From NCBI GenBank assembly GCA_003451635.1, contig DMAT01000279.1:1-6169 (forward strand): a stretch of DNA of 6,169 nucleotides, written 5' to 3'. Every line of letters begins with the position of its first letter. Position 1 is the first letter of the stretch. The position numbers and the translations under genes were made by a program. This document shows, one piece after another, positions 1 through 6,169 of the stretch. The notes beneath the pieces were generated by a model, which saw only the letters and a list, made by a program, of their open reading frames with translations, searched no databases and was not told where the DNA came from. The stretch is from Syntrophus sp. (in: bacteria) (lineage in GTDB: Bacteria; Desulfobacterota; Syntrophia; Syntrophales; UBA8958).

Positions 1-1
1 C

Positions 2-262
2 CGCCGCCGCGTTCCCGACATTTCGGAGCACCTTGCCAATCAAGTTGTTAATTTCATTCAGGATGTTCGCAAACTGGACCTGAAAAAGGTCCCCTCCATC
101 AGCGAAACCATCGACTGGGCGCGGGTCCTCATGATCCTCCATGCCGAAACCCTGGATCCCGCCCTCGTCCGGGATACCCTGAATATTTTTATCAAGTTTG
201 AAGACGATGTCGGCGTCGTGGCGGAGAAGGTTCACCAGCTTACGGCGATGGCGGTAAAGTAA
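2..262 (+). CDS. MoxR-type AAA+ ATPase, C-terminal fragment (5' end outside window)
   Basis: The reading frame is open from the left edge and ends at TAA 260-262, leaving 86 C-terminal residues. The stretch PSISETIDWARVL (about residues 31-43 of the fragment) is the typical signature of the C-terminal lid helices of MoxR-family AAA+ ATPases; the family usually has a variant of PSISETLDWARAL there. Walker A, Walker B and the arginine finger lie upstream of the window, so ATPase competence cannot be judged. MoxR ATPases act in the cytoplasm as chaperone-like remodelling factors and are usually encoded next to a VWA-domain partner. That is the case here: a CoxE-like gene starts 55 bp downstream on the same strand. 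CoxD of the carbon monoxide dehydrogenase cluster is the best-known relative with a CoxE neighbour, but no CO dehydrogenase gene is visible, so the client is unknown. Family assignment is fairly secure from the signature plus the neighbour. Confidence 0.85.
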   Translation, partial: RRRVPDISEHLANQVVNFIQDVRKLDLKKVPSISETIDWARVLMILHAETLDPALVRDTLNIFIKFEDDVGVVAEKVHQLTAMAVK

Positions 263-306
263 AGCGTTGATGAATTAAACAGCAATCTCTGGATGCAGAT
301 GGCTCT

Positions 307-312
307 AAGAGG
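307..312 (+). promoter_or_regulatory. Ribosome binding site of the CoxE-like gene
   Basis: AAGAGG lies 5 nt before ATG 318 and is a good Shine-Dalgarno match. The ATGs at 293 and 299 are out of frame with the gene, so this site supports 318 as the start. Confidence 0.65.
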
Positions 313-317
313 TAGAA

Positions 318-1661
318 ATGGAAAGGGTTCTTGAAGATTTTGTCACCGCTGCCCGCACTGCCGGTGTCCGCATTTCCATTTCGGAGACCCTTGACGCCGT
401 CCGGGTTGTTAAGATTGTCGGTTACCGGGACCGCGCCCTCCTGAAAGATGCCCTTGCCGTCTCCCTGGCCAAAACGGCGGGAGAAAAGACTATTCTTGAG
501 GACTGTTTCGAACGGTTCTTTGCCTTCCGCCTTTTTGCCGCCGCTCCCGACCGGGCCTGTAAAGATGCGGCCATGCCAAGCCTCGTGCAAACGGAATCGT
601 CCCTGGTTCGCCTGCTCATGGAGGAGGATCGGGCCGGCCTCATTGGCGCCATGACCGAGGCGGCGCGCCTGGAAAACATCTCACAAATCAGATACTTTAC
701 CCAGCGCAGCCTTTTCGCCCTGCGGATCCTCGGCCGGATGGGGGCGGGCGGGCTCGACGGCCAGATTCAGGACCTGGGCCGGATCGATACCCCGGCTGCG
801 GCTGCGGAGAAGGCCCGTCTCGAGAGCGCGAAGGCCTATCTTGTTGACAATGTAAGAAATTATGTACAGAGCCAGTACGATCTCTTTGCCCGCAACGAAG
901 GGGAAAGACGTCTGGAGAGCGAACTGCGCCTTGTGAAACTGTCCAATTTGGAACAGCGTTACTTCGCCCGTATCCACAATATTATCCAGCGGATGGTCAA
1001 GCGTCTCAACGATCTTCACTCCCGCCGCCGCAAAGCGGCAAGAAGAGGGGTTCTGGATTTCAAGAGAACCCTGAGAGAAAACATCTCCTATCAGGGGATG
1101 CTGTTTGCGCCCTCCTGGAAGAGGAAAAAAATCGAGCGCCCCCAGATTGTCGTCATTTGTGATATCAGCCGCTCCGTCCTGCGGACGGTGCGCTTTCTCC
1201 TCCTCTTCCTCTATGGTCTCAACCAGGAGATCGCCAAGATCCGGACCTTTGTCTTCTGTACGAATCTCGTCGAGGTCAGCGACATCCTTGGAAACAGCCC
1301 TGTGGATGAGGCTTTGGCCCGGATACAGGGAGGGACGGATATCCCCCTGATTATGGGGCGGACGGATTACGAGCGTTCTTTCGGTGATTTTCGCCGGGAT
1401 CATCTAGCTGCAGTGACGCGCAAGACGACCGTCCTCATTCTCGGCGACGCCCGGAATAACTACAATGATCCCCATCCGGAGAATCTTAGGGCTATATACG
1501 AGCGTTGCAAGCGCCTCATCTGGCTCAATCCCGAAGTGCCGGCCTTCTGGGGATCAGGGGATTCGGAAATCGGTCATTATAAACCTTATTACACTATGAT
1601 CAAGGAGTGTAACACCCTGGAGCACATTGAGCGATTGATAAGCGCCCTGGTCAGGCGTTAA
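318..1661 (+). CDS. CoxE-like VWA-domain protein, partner of the MoxR ATPase
   Basis: A complete 447-residue protein. Residues 1 to about 270 are mostly helical and charged, ending in a very basic stretch (RRRKAARRG, near residues 236-244) that typically precedes the VWA domain in CoxE proteins. The VWA domain fills the rest. The metal-binding MIDAS motif DISRS is at D282, S284 and S286; a TDY motif at T349 (or the GGTD at T340) would supply the MIDAS threonine, and LGDARNN with D377 the last acidic position. The C-terminus has the CoxE-type hallmarks WLNPE (W402-E406) and WGSGDSE (W411-E417). No signal peptide or membrane segment is seen, so it should be cytoplasmic. CoxE-type proteins work with a MoxR ATPase; in Oligotropha CoxD and CoxE are accessory proteins of Mo-Cu CO dehydrogenase maturation. 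The role here is unknown because the client is not in view. It follows the MoxR gene at 55 bp, probably in one operon, and its stop codon interlocks with that of the convergent peptidase. Confidence 0.9.
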   Translation: MERVLEDFVTAARTAGVRISISETLDAVRVVKIVGYRDRALLKDALAVSLAKTAGEKTILEDCFERFFAFRLFAAAPDRACKDAAMPSLVQTESSLVRLLMEEDRAGLIGAMTEAARLENISQIRYFTQRSLFALRILGRMGAGGLDGQIQDLGRIDTPAAAAEKARLESAKAYLVDNVRNYVQSQYDLFARNEGERRLESELRLVKLSNLEQRYFARIHNIIQRMVKRLNDLHSRRRKAARRGVLDFKRTLRENISYQGMLFAPSWKRKKIERPQIVVICDISRSVLRTVRFLLLFLYGLNQEIAKIRTFVFCTNLVEVSDILGNSPVDEALARIQGGTDIPLIMGRTDYERSFGDFRRDHLAAVTRKTTVLILGDARNNYNDPHPENLRAIYERCKRLIWLNPEVPAFWGSGDSEIGHYKPYYTMIKECNTLEHIERLISALVRR

Positions 1662-3712
1662 TCTGTAAGCCACTGGCGCAGCCAGGCAAGAACCGTATCG
1701 TGCCATTGGAGAACATTCCGGGGTTTGAGGATCCAGTGGCCTTCGTCGGGAAAAATCAGGAGCTCCGAAGGAACGCCCTGGCGCTGAAGGGCGCTGAAGA
1801 GGGCGAGACTCTGGGTGTAGGAGACCCGATAATCCTTCTGGCCGTGAATGATCAGGGTCGGTGTATGCCAGTTCTTGATATAATCAAATGGGTTATGCCG
1901 TTTGGGGTCGCCGAATTCCCACTCGGGAAACCAAAGGGTATCCATTTCGTATTGGGCCATGGGCTTGTCGAAAAGACCGGCGTGACTGACGAGACAGCGG
2001 AAACGGTCCGTCTGTCCACCGATCCAGTTGATCATGTAGCCGCCATAAGAGGGACCCAGGGCGGCCATCCTCTTTTCGTCGAGAAAGGGATATTCCTTCA
2101 GCACAAAACCAAGCCCCGTCATGAGATCTTCATAGGGCGCCCCTCCCCAGTCTCCCCGGATGGCATCGGTGAACGTCTGTCCATAGCCCGTTGAACCGTG
2201 AAAATCGATCTGCACGACGGCATAGCCGGCCCCGGCGTAAATCTGGGGGTTCCATCGGTAATGAAACTCATTGAGGTTGGATGTCTCCGGCCCGCCATGA
2301 ATTATCAAGGCGACGGGATACTTCCGGGAGGGATCGAAATCAACGGGATAAACGATCCGTCCATATACGGTATCCCCGTGGGCGCCCGGGAAGGTAAAGG
2401 CCCCGACCCTACCAAAGCGGATTTTTGCCACTCCGTCATCGTTCCATTTGGTGACCCGCCGGGAATCTTCATTATTGATTCCGAGCAGATAAAGCTCCGT
2501 AGGCTGATTGAGGGAATTCCAGGCAAAGAGGATACGACCGTCCGGCAGGGGCTGGGGGGCAAGGGTATTACCCGTCTTCATGATTACCCGGCTCTTGCCT
2601 GTCATCACGTCCATGGCAAAAAGGGCATGTTGCCCCAGGTGGTCGGCGGTGCAATAAAGGGTCTTGCCATCCTGAGACCAGACGATAAAGTCGGGGGAAC
2701 GATCGCCGTTTGGACCGTCGTCGATCCGTAGATCAAGAGCGCGTTCCTCTCCCGAAGCTATATCCCGCAGACGAATCCGGTAGCGGTCCGCTTCGTGACC
2801 CGGTTGGCCCATGGCGAGATAGGCGAGGGTCTTGCCGTCGGGGGAGAAACGGGGCTGCGTATCCGTAGCGGGGTTTTCCGTAATCCTTAGCGGCTTCGTT
2901 TCTGTCTGCAGGGAAACCATGAAAAGGTCGCTGTTTGTTGACCACGCCTCTTTTCGGCCTTCATCCTTGGCCGCAAAAACCAGGGTCCCGCCGTCGGGAG
3001 AAAGGGAGAATTCCTCTGCTCCCCCAGCCGGTTTTGACGGACAATCAGCGTCCATGGCAGCCATGACGTCCCGGGCCGGACCGCCGGGAAGGGGAAAAAC
3101 AAACAGATGGCTACGGGTGCCATCATTCCAGGTATTCCAGTTGCGGACCATGAGGCGGTCGAAGACCATTCCCGACCCGGTCTGATTTGCCTTTTCCGCC
3201 ATAATCTTTTTCGTTTCCTCCGGTGTCCTGCCGGGAAGGACGGCCAGGGACAGGATCAGAAAGCGCCCGTCCGGGGAAACTTCAAAAGCCCCCACATCAA
3301 GATGCAAATCCGTGACAGCGACCGGTTTTTTTTCGGGCGGCGAGGCCTTCCAGACCTGCTGGGAACCGGAGCGGGTGGAAAGGAAATAAATGGTTTTGCC
3401 GTCGGGGGACCAGCGGGGATTCGTATCGTCGGCTTCGGCTAAGGGGTTGATGGCGAAAGAAGACTTCTTCTGAATATCAGTAATTTGGATAGAAGTATGG
3501 CCTCGATTGGCGGTGAGATCGGACCGCCAGACCGTGAAGGCGACCCGGCGCCCGTCGGGGGAAGCCTGGGGATCGGCGATCCGTTCCATGGCCAACATGT
3601 CCCGAACGGAAAAGGGATGGTTCGTGGCTGAGACGACGGTTGAATTAAAGAGGCTGCCCGTCATGGTGTAAATGAAAAAGCTGGCAAAAATATAATAAGC
3701 TCGTCTGACCAT
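1658..3712 (-). CDS. Exported S9-family serine peptidase (S9C / acylaminoacyl- or dipeptidyl-peptidase type)
   Basis: With the ATG at 3712 the protein has 684 residues, normal for S9 peptidases. Residues 1-29 look like a signal peptide: MVRR, then a hydrophobic core (AYYIFASFFIYTM), then a VVSA cleavage site, so a periplasmic location is likely. Residues about 35-400 form a TolB/DPP-like beta-propeller with repeated blade motifs of the SPDGKT type (at least six copies, including SPDGRRVAF, SPDGKTIYF, SPDGRFLIL, SPDGKTLAY and SQDGKTLYC). The C-terminal alpha/beta-hydrolase domain has HGGPE, the nucleophile elbow GPSYGGY (S555), HGQKDYR (D627) and DEGHW (H659), a complete catalytic triad. The family hydrolyses short peptides, releasing dipeptides or acylated residues; the exact specificity cannot be read here. 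The frame extends to a TTG at 3778, but that codon has no Shine-Dalgarno site, overlaps a predicted -10 box and would bury the signal peptide. The 3' end overlaps the CoxE-like gene by 4 bp, tail to tail. Confidence 0.93.
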   Translation of the reverse strand: MVRRAYYIFASFFIYTMTGSLFNSTVVSATNHPFSVRDMLAMERIADPQASPDGRRVAFTVWRSDLTANRGHTSIQITDIQKKSSFAINPLAEADDTNPRWSPDGKTIYFLSTRSGSQQVWKASPPEKKPVAVTDLHLDVGAFEVSPDGRFLILSLAVLPGRTPEETKKIMAEKANQTGSGMVFDRLMVRNWNTWNDGTRSHLFVFPLPGGPARDVMAAMDADCPSKPAGGAEEFSLSPDGGTLVFAAKDEGRKEAWSTNSDLFMVSLQTETKPLRITENPATDTQPRFSPDGKTLAYLAMGQPGHEADRYRIRLRDIASGEERALDLRIDDGPNGDRSPDFIVWSQDGKTLYCTADHLGQHALFAMDVMTGKSRVIMKTGNTLAPQPLPDGRILFAWNSLNQPTELYLLGINNEDSRRVTKWNDDGVAKIRFGRVGAFTFPGAHGDTVYGRIVYPVDFDPSRKYPVALIIHGGPETSNLNEFHYRWNPQIYAGAGYAVVQIDFHGSTGYGQTFTDAIRGDWGGAPYEDLMTGLGFVLKEYPFLDEKRMAALGPSYGGYMINWIGGQTDRFRCLVSHAGLFDKPMAQYEMDTLWFPEWEFGDPKRHNPFDYIKNWHTPTLIIHGQKDYRVSYTQSLALFSALQRQGVPSELLIFPDEGHWILKPRNVLQWHDTVLAWLRQWLTD

Positions 3713-3722
3713 ATTTGACAAT

Positions 3723-3727
3723 TCCCT
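3723..3727 (-). promoter_or_regulatory. Possible ribosome binding site of the S9 peptidase
   Basis: On the minus strand AGGGA lies 10 nt before ATG 3712. The spacing is a little long and the match moderate, but it is better than anything in front of the alternative TTG at 3778. Confidence 0.4.
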
Positions 3728-3776
3728 GAATCGATCCTTGAGTTGGTTCCCGATTTCAATCCTTCCATTGGTCCGC

Positions 3777-3805
3777 AATATAGCACGACGGCTTTATTTT
3801 CACAA
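3777..3805 (-). promoter_or_regulatory. Predicted sigma70-type promoter of the S9 peptidase
   Basis: Read on the minus strand, TTGTGA (3805-3800, 4 of 6 matches to the -35 consensus) is followed after exactly 17 nt by TATATT (3782-3777, 5 of 6 matches to the -10 consensus). Transcription would begin near 3770, giving a leader of about 58 nt before ATG 3712. The TTG at 3778 sits in the -10 box upstream of this start, which argues against the longer protein. Confidence 0.5.
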
Positions 3806-3827
3806 TGATGACGGTGAGAAGAAAGCT

Positions 3828-3856
3828 TTGACTTTTACGTGAAAGTTTAATATATT
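3828..3856 (+). promoter_or_regulatory. Predicted sigma70-type promoter of the hybrid kinase
   Basis: TTGACT (3828-3833, 5 of 6) and TATATT (3851-3856, 5 of 6) are separated by exactly 17 nt, a near-consensus housekeeping promoter. Transcription should start near 3863, leaving a leader of about 98 nt before the kinase ATG. This is the strongest promoter-like signal in the window. Confidence 0.65.
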
Positions 3857-3857
3857 C

Positions 3858-3896
3858 ATAGGGCTTATTAGATCCTATACCCCTATCGTTTTTTTT
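3858..3896 (+). repeat. Inverted repeat and T8 tract at the kinase transcription start
   Basis: ATAGGG (3858-3863) and CCCTAT (3881-3886) are perfect inverted copies 17 nt apart, and a run of eight T residues follows at 3889-3896. It resembles a weak terminator, but the left arm lies at or before the predicted transcription start, so a transcript from that promoter could not fold it fully. An operator straddling the start site, or chance, are the other readings. Confidence 0.3.
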
Positions 3897-3921
3897 AGCG
3901 GTGATATTTTGTCAAGCATCT

Positions 3922-3932
3922 ACCCAGTGGGT
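3922..3932. repeat. Short palindrome in the kinase leader
   Basis: ACCCAGTGGGT is a perfect palindrome with 5-bp arms around one central base, about 60 nt after the predicted transcription start and 28 nt before the kinase ATG. It could be a small regulator site or a minor RNA hairpin; it is short enough to be chance. Confidence 0.25.
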
Positions 3933-3948
3933 TCTTTGGGGAGGCGGC

Positions 3949-3953
3949 AAGGA
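3949..3953 (+). promoter_or_regulatory. Ribosome binding site of the hybrid kinase
   Basis: AAGGA lies 7 nt before ATG 3961. The frame stays open upstream to a stop at 3859 and includes a GTG at 3901, but that codon is preceded by a T-rich run with no Shine-Dalgarno site, so 3961 is the better start. Confidence 0.7.
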
Positions 3954-3960
3954 TAATAGT

Positions 3961-6169
3961 ATGACGCAATCCGAGGAAAACCATCCCCTTCCTGACCAGC
4001 TCCTTCCCTTGACGGAATCCCTTTTCCACAGCGTTGTTGATCACATGCTTGACGCCCTGCTGATCCTCGACTGGAACGGCACCATCCTCTTTGCCAACCA
4101 ATCAGCAGCCGAACTTGTGCAATTGGAGACGCCGGAAGCCGGGATTGGCCGTAACGCCGCAGAGTTTATCCATCCCGATTACCTTGAGGCCGTAATCATC
4201 GATCTGATGAATGTCCAGGAAGGGGGCGGTGGCTATCTAAACCGGTACAAGCTAATCACGACGGGGGGAAGGGAGCGCTGGGTTGAGGGTCTGGGTACGC
4301 GGATTCCCTTTGGTGATGGCACTGCCAATCTGGTGACGATCAGGGACATAACTTCCCCAAAACAGGTCGAAGACGAACTGGTAGAGAGCCGGGAACGGAT
4401 GAAGTCCGTCATCGATACTATCGTGGAAGGCGTTGTGGCCATTGATGAAAACGGCATTGTTGACCTCTTTAATCCCGCAGCGGAGCGCATCTTCGGTTAT
4501 GGGGCATCAGAAATCGTCGGACAGAATGTCAACATGCTCATGCCCGATCCCTACCGTACGGAGCACGATGACCATCTCCGGCGTTATTTGAAAGCAGGCT
4601 TACGGCGAGTTATCGGTTTAGGCCGGGAAGTCTCGGGACAGCGTAAAGATGGTAATATCATTCCTATCTACCTTTCCGTCGGCGAAATATTCTTGCCTAA
4701 GGGAAGGCGTTTTGTCGGTGTTATCAGGGATATCAGCGAGATCAAGAGGGCCGAGAGGGAGCGCAAATATGCGGAAGAGGAACTGCAGAAGCTCTCCCAG
4801 GCTGTCGAGCAGAGCCCGGTCGCCGTAATCATTGCCAAGCCGGACGGCGCTATAGATTATGTTAATCCTCGCTTCACGGAGATAACGGGATATACGGCCG
4901 CAGAGGTTCGGGGTCAGAATCCCCGGATCCTGAAATCGGACCGCATGCCCCCTGAGGACTACCGGTTTCTGTGGAATTCGATTACCTCGGGCAGGGTATG
5001 GCATGGCATCTTCTATAACAGGAAGAAAACCGGGGAGTTCTATTGGGCGTCGGCTTCCATCTCTCCGATTCGGAACGCAGAGGGCGATATCACCTACTTT
5101 GTCGGAATGCAGGAGGATATTACCTCCTTAAAGATGACGGAGCTGGCCTTGCAGGAGGCAAAAGAGGCCGCTGAAGCGGCGAATGTGGCGAAGAGTGAAT
5201 TTTTGGCCAGCATGAGTCATGAGATCCGGACCCCTATGAATGCCATTATCGGGATGGCGGAGCTCATGGCCGAGACGCCCCTGAATCCGGAGCAGCAGCA
5301 GTACCTGCAACTCTTCAGGTCCGCCGGGGAGAACCTCCTCAGTTTGATTAATGATATTCTTGACCTGTCCAAGGTGGAGTCGGGTCGGCTGACGCTGGAT
5401 ACGTCGCCGTTTCTTCTTGACGATGTTACGGATAAAGCCTGTGATGTCATGGCTATGCGAGCCCATCAGAAAAATATCGGACTTGCCGGCCGGATCTCCA
5501 CCGAGGTCTGTAAAAATCTGGTGGGAGACGCTGCCCGCCTCCAGCAGATCCTGCTCAACCTGCTCGGGAACGCCATCAAGTTTACCGAAGTCGGGGAAGT
5601 GATCCTGGAGGTGGCGCCGGAGATGGAAATTCCGGTTCAACCGGGGGGGGATGAGGAGTGCCTCCTCCATTTTACCATCATGGATACGGGGATCGGTATT
5701 CCCCAGGAAAAAATGGACCGAATTTTTGAACGTTTCACCCAGGCCGACTCTTCCACGACCAGACGCTATGGGGGAACGGGATTGGGGTTGACCATTTCCA
5801 GGCAGTTGTCGGAACTCATGGGTGGCAAGATCTGGGTGGAGAGCACCGTCGGCAAAGGGAGTGTTTTTCACTTTACCGCCCGGTTTAAAAAACAGGGGCC
5901 CCCGGAAGGACCCGGGGTCACGAAAATGGCCATGGATATGGGGATGGTTCCGGTCGCCCCTGCAAAGGATCCCGACCCGACGGCGCTTAAGGATCAGCGC
6001 CCCTTGCGTATTCTCCTTGTTGAAGACTCGGAAGACAACCGCTTCCTGATGATTGCCTATTTCAAGCACACTGCCTATCATGTGGATATTGCCGAAAACG
6101 GAGAGATCGCCGTGGAGAGGTTCAAGGCCGGCGCCTATGACCTGGTCCTGATGGACATGCAGATGCCGG
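3961..6169 (+). CDS. Multi-PAS hybrid histidine kinase with a FixL-like PAS domain (3' end outside window)
   Basis: The frame is open from ATG 3961 to the right edge: 736 codons and no stop. Domains in order are PAS1 (about 22-133), PAS2 (145-262), PAS3 (278-390), a short helical linker rich in Ala and Glu, HisKA (about 410-475) with the phospho-accepting H420 in SMSHEIRTPMN, HATPase_c (about 520-635) with the N box at N537, the G1 box DTGIGIP at D575 and the G2 box GGTGLGL at 604-610, and then a receiver domain from about 682 with acidic E688/D689 and phospho-acceptor D732 in LMDMQMP. The window ends inside the receiver, so its last third and any further receiver or Hpt domain are unseen. 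There is no signal peptide or membrane segment, so it should be a soluble sensor. PAS2 strongly resembles the haem PAS of FixL (H202, R222). PAS3 has GQNPRIL where LOV domains have their reactive cysteine, so it is not a LOV photosensor. It has its own promoter; its target regulator is unknown. Confidence 0.95.
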   Translation, partial: MTQSEENHPLPDQLLPLTESLFHSVVDHMLDALLILDWNGTILFANQSAAELVQLETPEAGIGRNAAEFIHPDYLEAVIIDLMNVQEGGGGYLNRYKLITTGGRERWVEGLGTRIPFGDGTANLVTIRDITSPKQVEDELVESRERMKSVIDTIVEGVVAIDENGIVDLFNPAAERIFGYGASEIVGQNVNMLMPDPYRTEHDDHLRRYLKAGLRRVIGLGREVSGQRKDGNIIPIYLSVGEIFLPKGRRFVGVIRDISEIKRAERERKYAEEELQKLSQAVEQSPVAVIIAKPDGAIDYVNPRFTEITGYTAAEVRGQNPRILKSDRMPPEDYRFLWNSITSGRVWHGIFYNRKKTGEFYWASASISPIRNAEGDITYFVGMQEDITSLKMTELALQEAKEAAEAANVAKSEFLASMSHEIRTPMNAIIGMAELMAETPLNPEQQQYLQLFRSAGENLLSLINDILDLSKVESGRLTLDTSPFLLDDVTDKACDVMAMRAHQKNIGLAGRISTEVCKNLVGDAARLQQILLNLLGNAIKFTEVGEVILEVAPEMEIPVQPGGDEECLLHFTIMDTGIGIPQEKMDRIFERFTQADSSTTRRYGGTGLGLTISRQLSELMGGKIWVESTVGKGSVFHFTARFKKQGPPEGPGVTKMAMDMGMVPVAPAKDPDPTALKDQRPLRILLVEDSEDNRFLMIAYFKHTAYHVDIAENGEIAVERFKAGAYDLVLMDMQMP

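Larger units (their letters stand above)
3713..3960. other. Divergent intergenic region between peptidase and kinase
   Basis: These 248 bp separate two divergently transcribed genes and are visibly more AT-rich than the flanking genes. They hold one sigma70-like promoter for each direction, with 22 bp between the two -35 boxes, the kinase leader with two short inverted repeats and a T8 run, and the ribosome binding sites of both genes. I see no small gene here on either strand; the short minus-strand frame at 3895-4101 lies mostly opposite the kinase start and resembles nothing known. Confidence 0.8.

Noticed and set aside
681..1403. Minus-strand open frame of 240 codons
   Set aside because: It is antisense to the CoxE-like gene and shows no family motifs; the plus strand has a complete VWA MIDAS motif and CoxE hallmarks.
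1673..1685. Hairpin CTGGC-GCA-GCCAG just after the CoxE-like stop as a terminator
   Set aside because: The stem is only 5 bp and no T run follows; it also lies within the coding end of the peptidase, so it is not a convincing intrinsic terminator.
1700..2731. Two consecutive plus-strand open frames (164 and 177 codons)
   Set aside because: Both are antisense to the catalytic and propeller domains of the S9 peptidase and show no motifs of their own.
3713..3778. Longer S9 peptidase starting at TTG 3778
   Set aside because: The TTG has no Shine-Dalgarno site, coincides with a predicted -10 box, and would put 22 polar residues before an otherwise normal signal peptide.
3901..3960. Upstream GTG at 3901 as the kinase start
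   Set aside because: It is preceded by a T-rich run without a ribosome binding site, whereas ATG 3961 has AAGGA at 7 nt and starts a normal soluble N-terminus.
4795..5126. PAS3 as a LOV blue-light domain
   Set aside because: The motif reads GQNPRIL with Pro in place of the flavin-binding cysteine of the LOV GXNCRFLQ motif, so photochemistry of the LOV type is not expected.
5128..6081. Long minus-strand open frame (317 codons)
   Set aside because: It lies entirely opposite the HisKA, ATPase and receiver parts of the hybrid kinase, whose motifs are unmistakable; its own translation has no recognisable domain.

Overview
The window is about 6.2 kb of moderately GC-rich bacterial chromosome carrying four protein-coding genes, two of them cut by the window edges. 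No tRNA, rRNA, CRISPR array, insertion sequence or integration site was recognised. The gene types (a MoxR/CoxE-like pair, an exported S9 peptidase, a cytoplasmic multi-PAS hybrid kinase) and the style of the kinase would fit a Gram-negative, deltaproteobacteria-like (Desulfobacterota) environmental bacterium. That placement is an impression from protein style, not a computed classification.

Layout. Positions 2-262 (+) hold the last 86 residues of a MoxR-type AAA+ ATPase. After a 55-bp gap, 318-1661 (+) encodes a complete CoxE-like VWA-domain protein, probably in the same operon. Facing it, with the stop codons interlocked in one TTAA, is a complete S9 serine peptidase on the minus strand (1658-3712). 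It has a signal peptide, a beta-propeller and a full Ser-Asp-His triad. A 248-bp intergenic region (3713-3960) then carries good back-to-back sigma70-type promoters. From 3961 (+) to the window end runs the start of a large hybrid histidine kinase: three PAS domains, HisKA, HATPase_c and most of a receiver domain. Its frame is open at the right edge, so a search requiring a stop codon would miss it.

How the genes may work together. The MoxR and CoxE-like proteins form a familiar AAA+/VWA pair used to mature or remodel metalloenzymes and other complexes, but no client enzyme is visible here. The peptidase is probably periplasmic and degrades peptides. The kinase is a soluble sensor. Its second PAS domain keeps the FixL haem-ligand histidine and distal arginine at the same spacing as FixL, so it is a candidate haem-based oxygen or redox sensor. 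This is the most interesting point in the window. Nothing in the sequence shows that the peptidase or the MoxR/CoxE pair is controlled by the kinase; they are simply neighbours, with the peptidase and kinase sharing a divergent promoter region.
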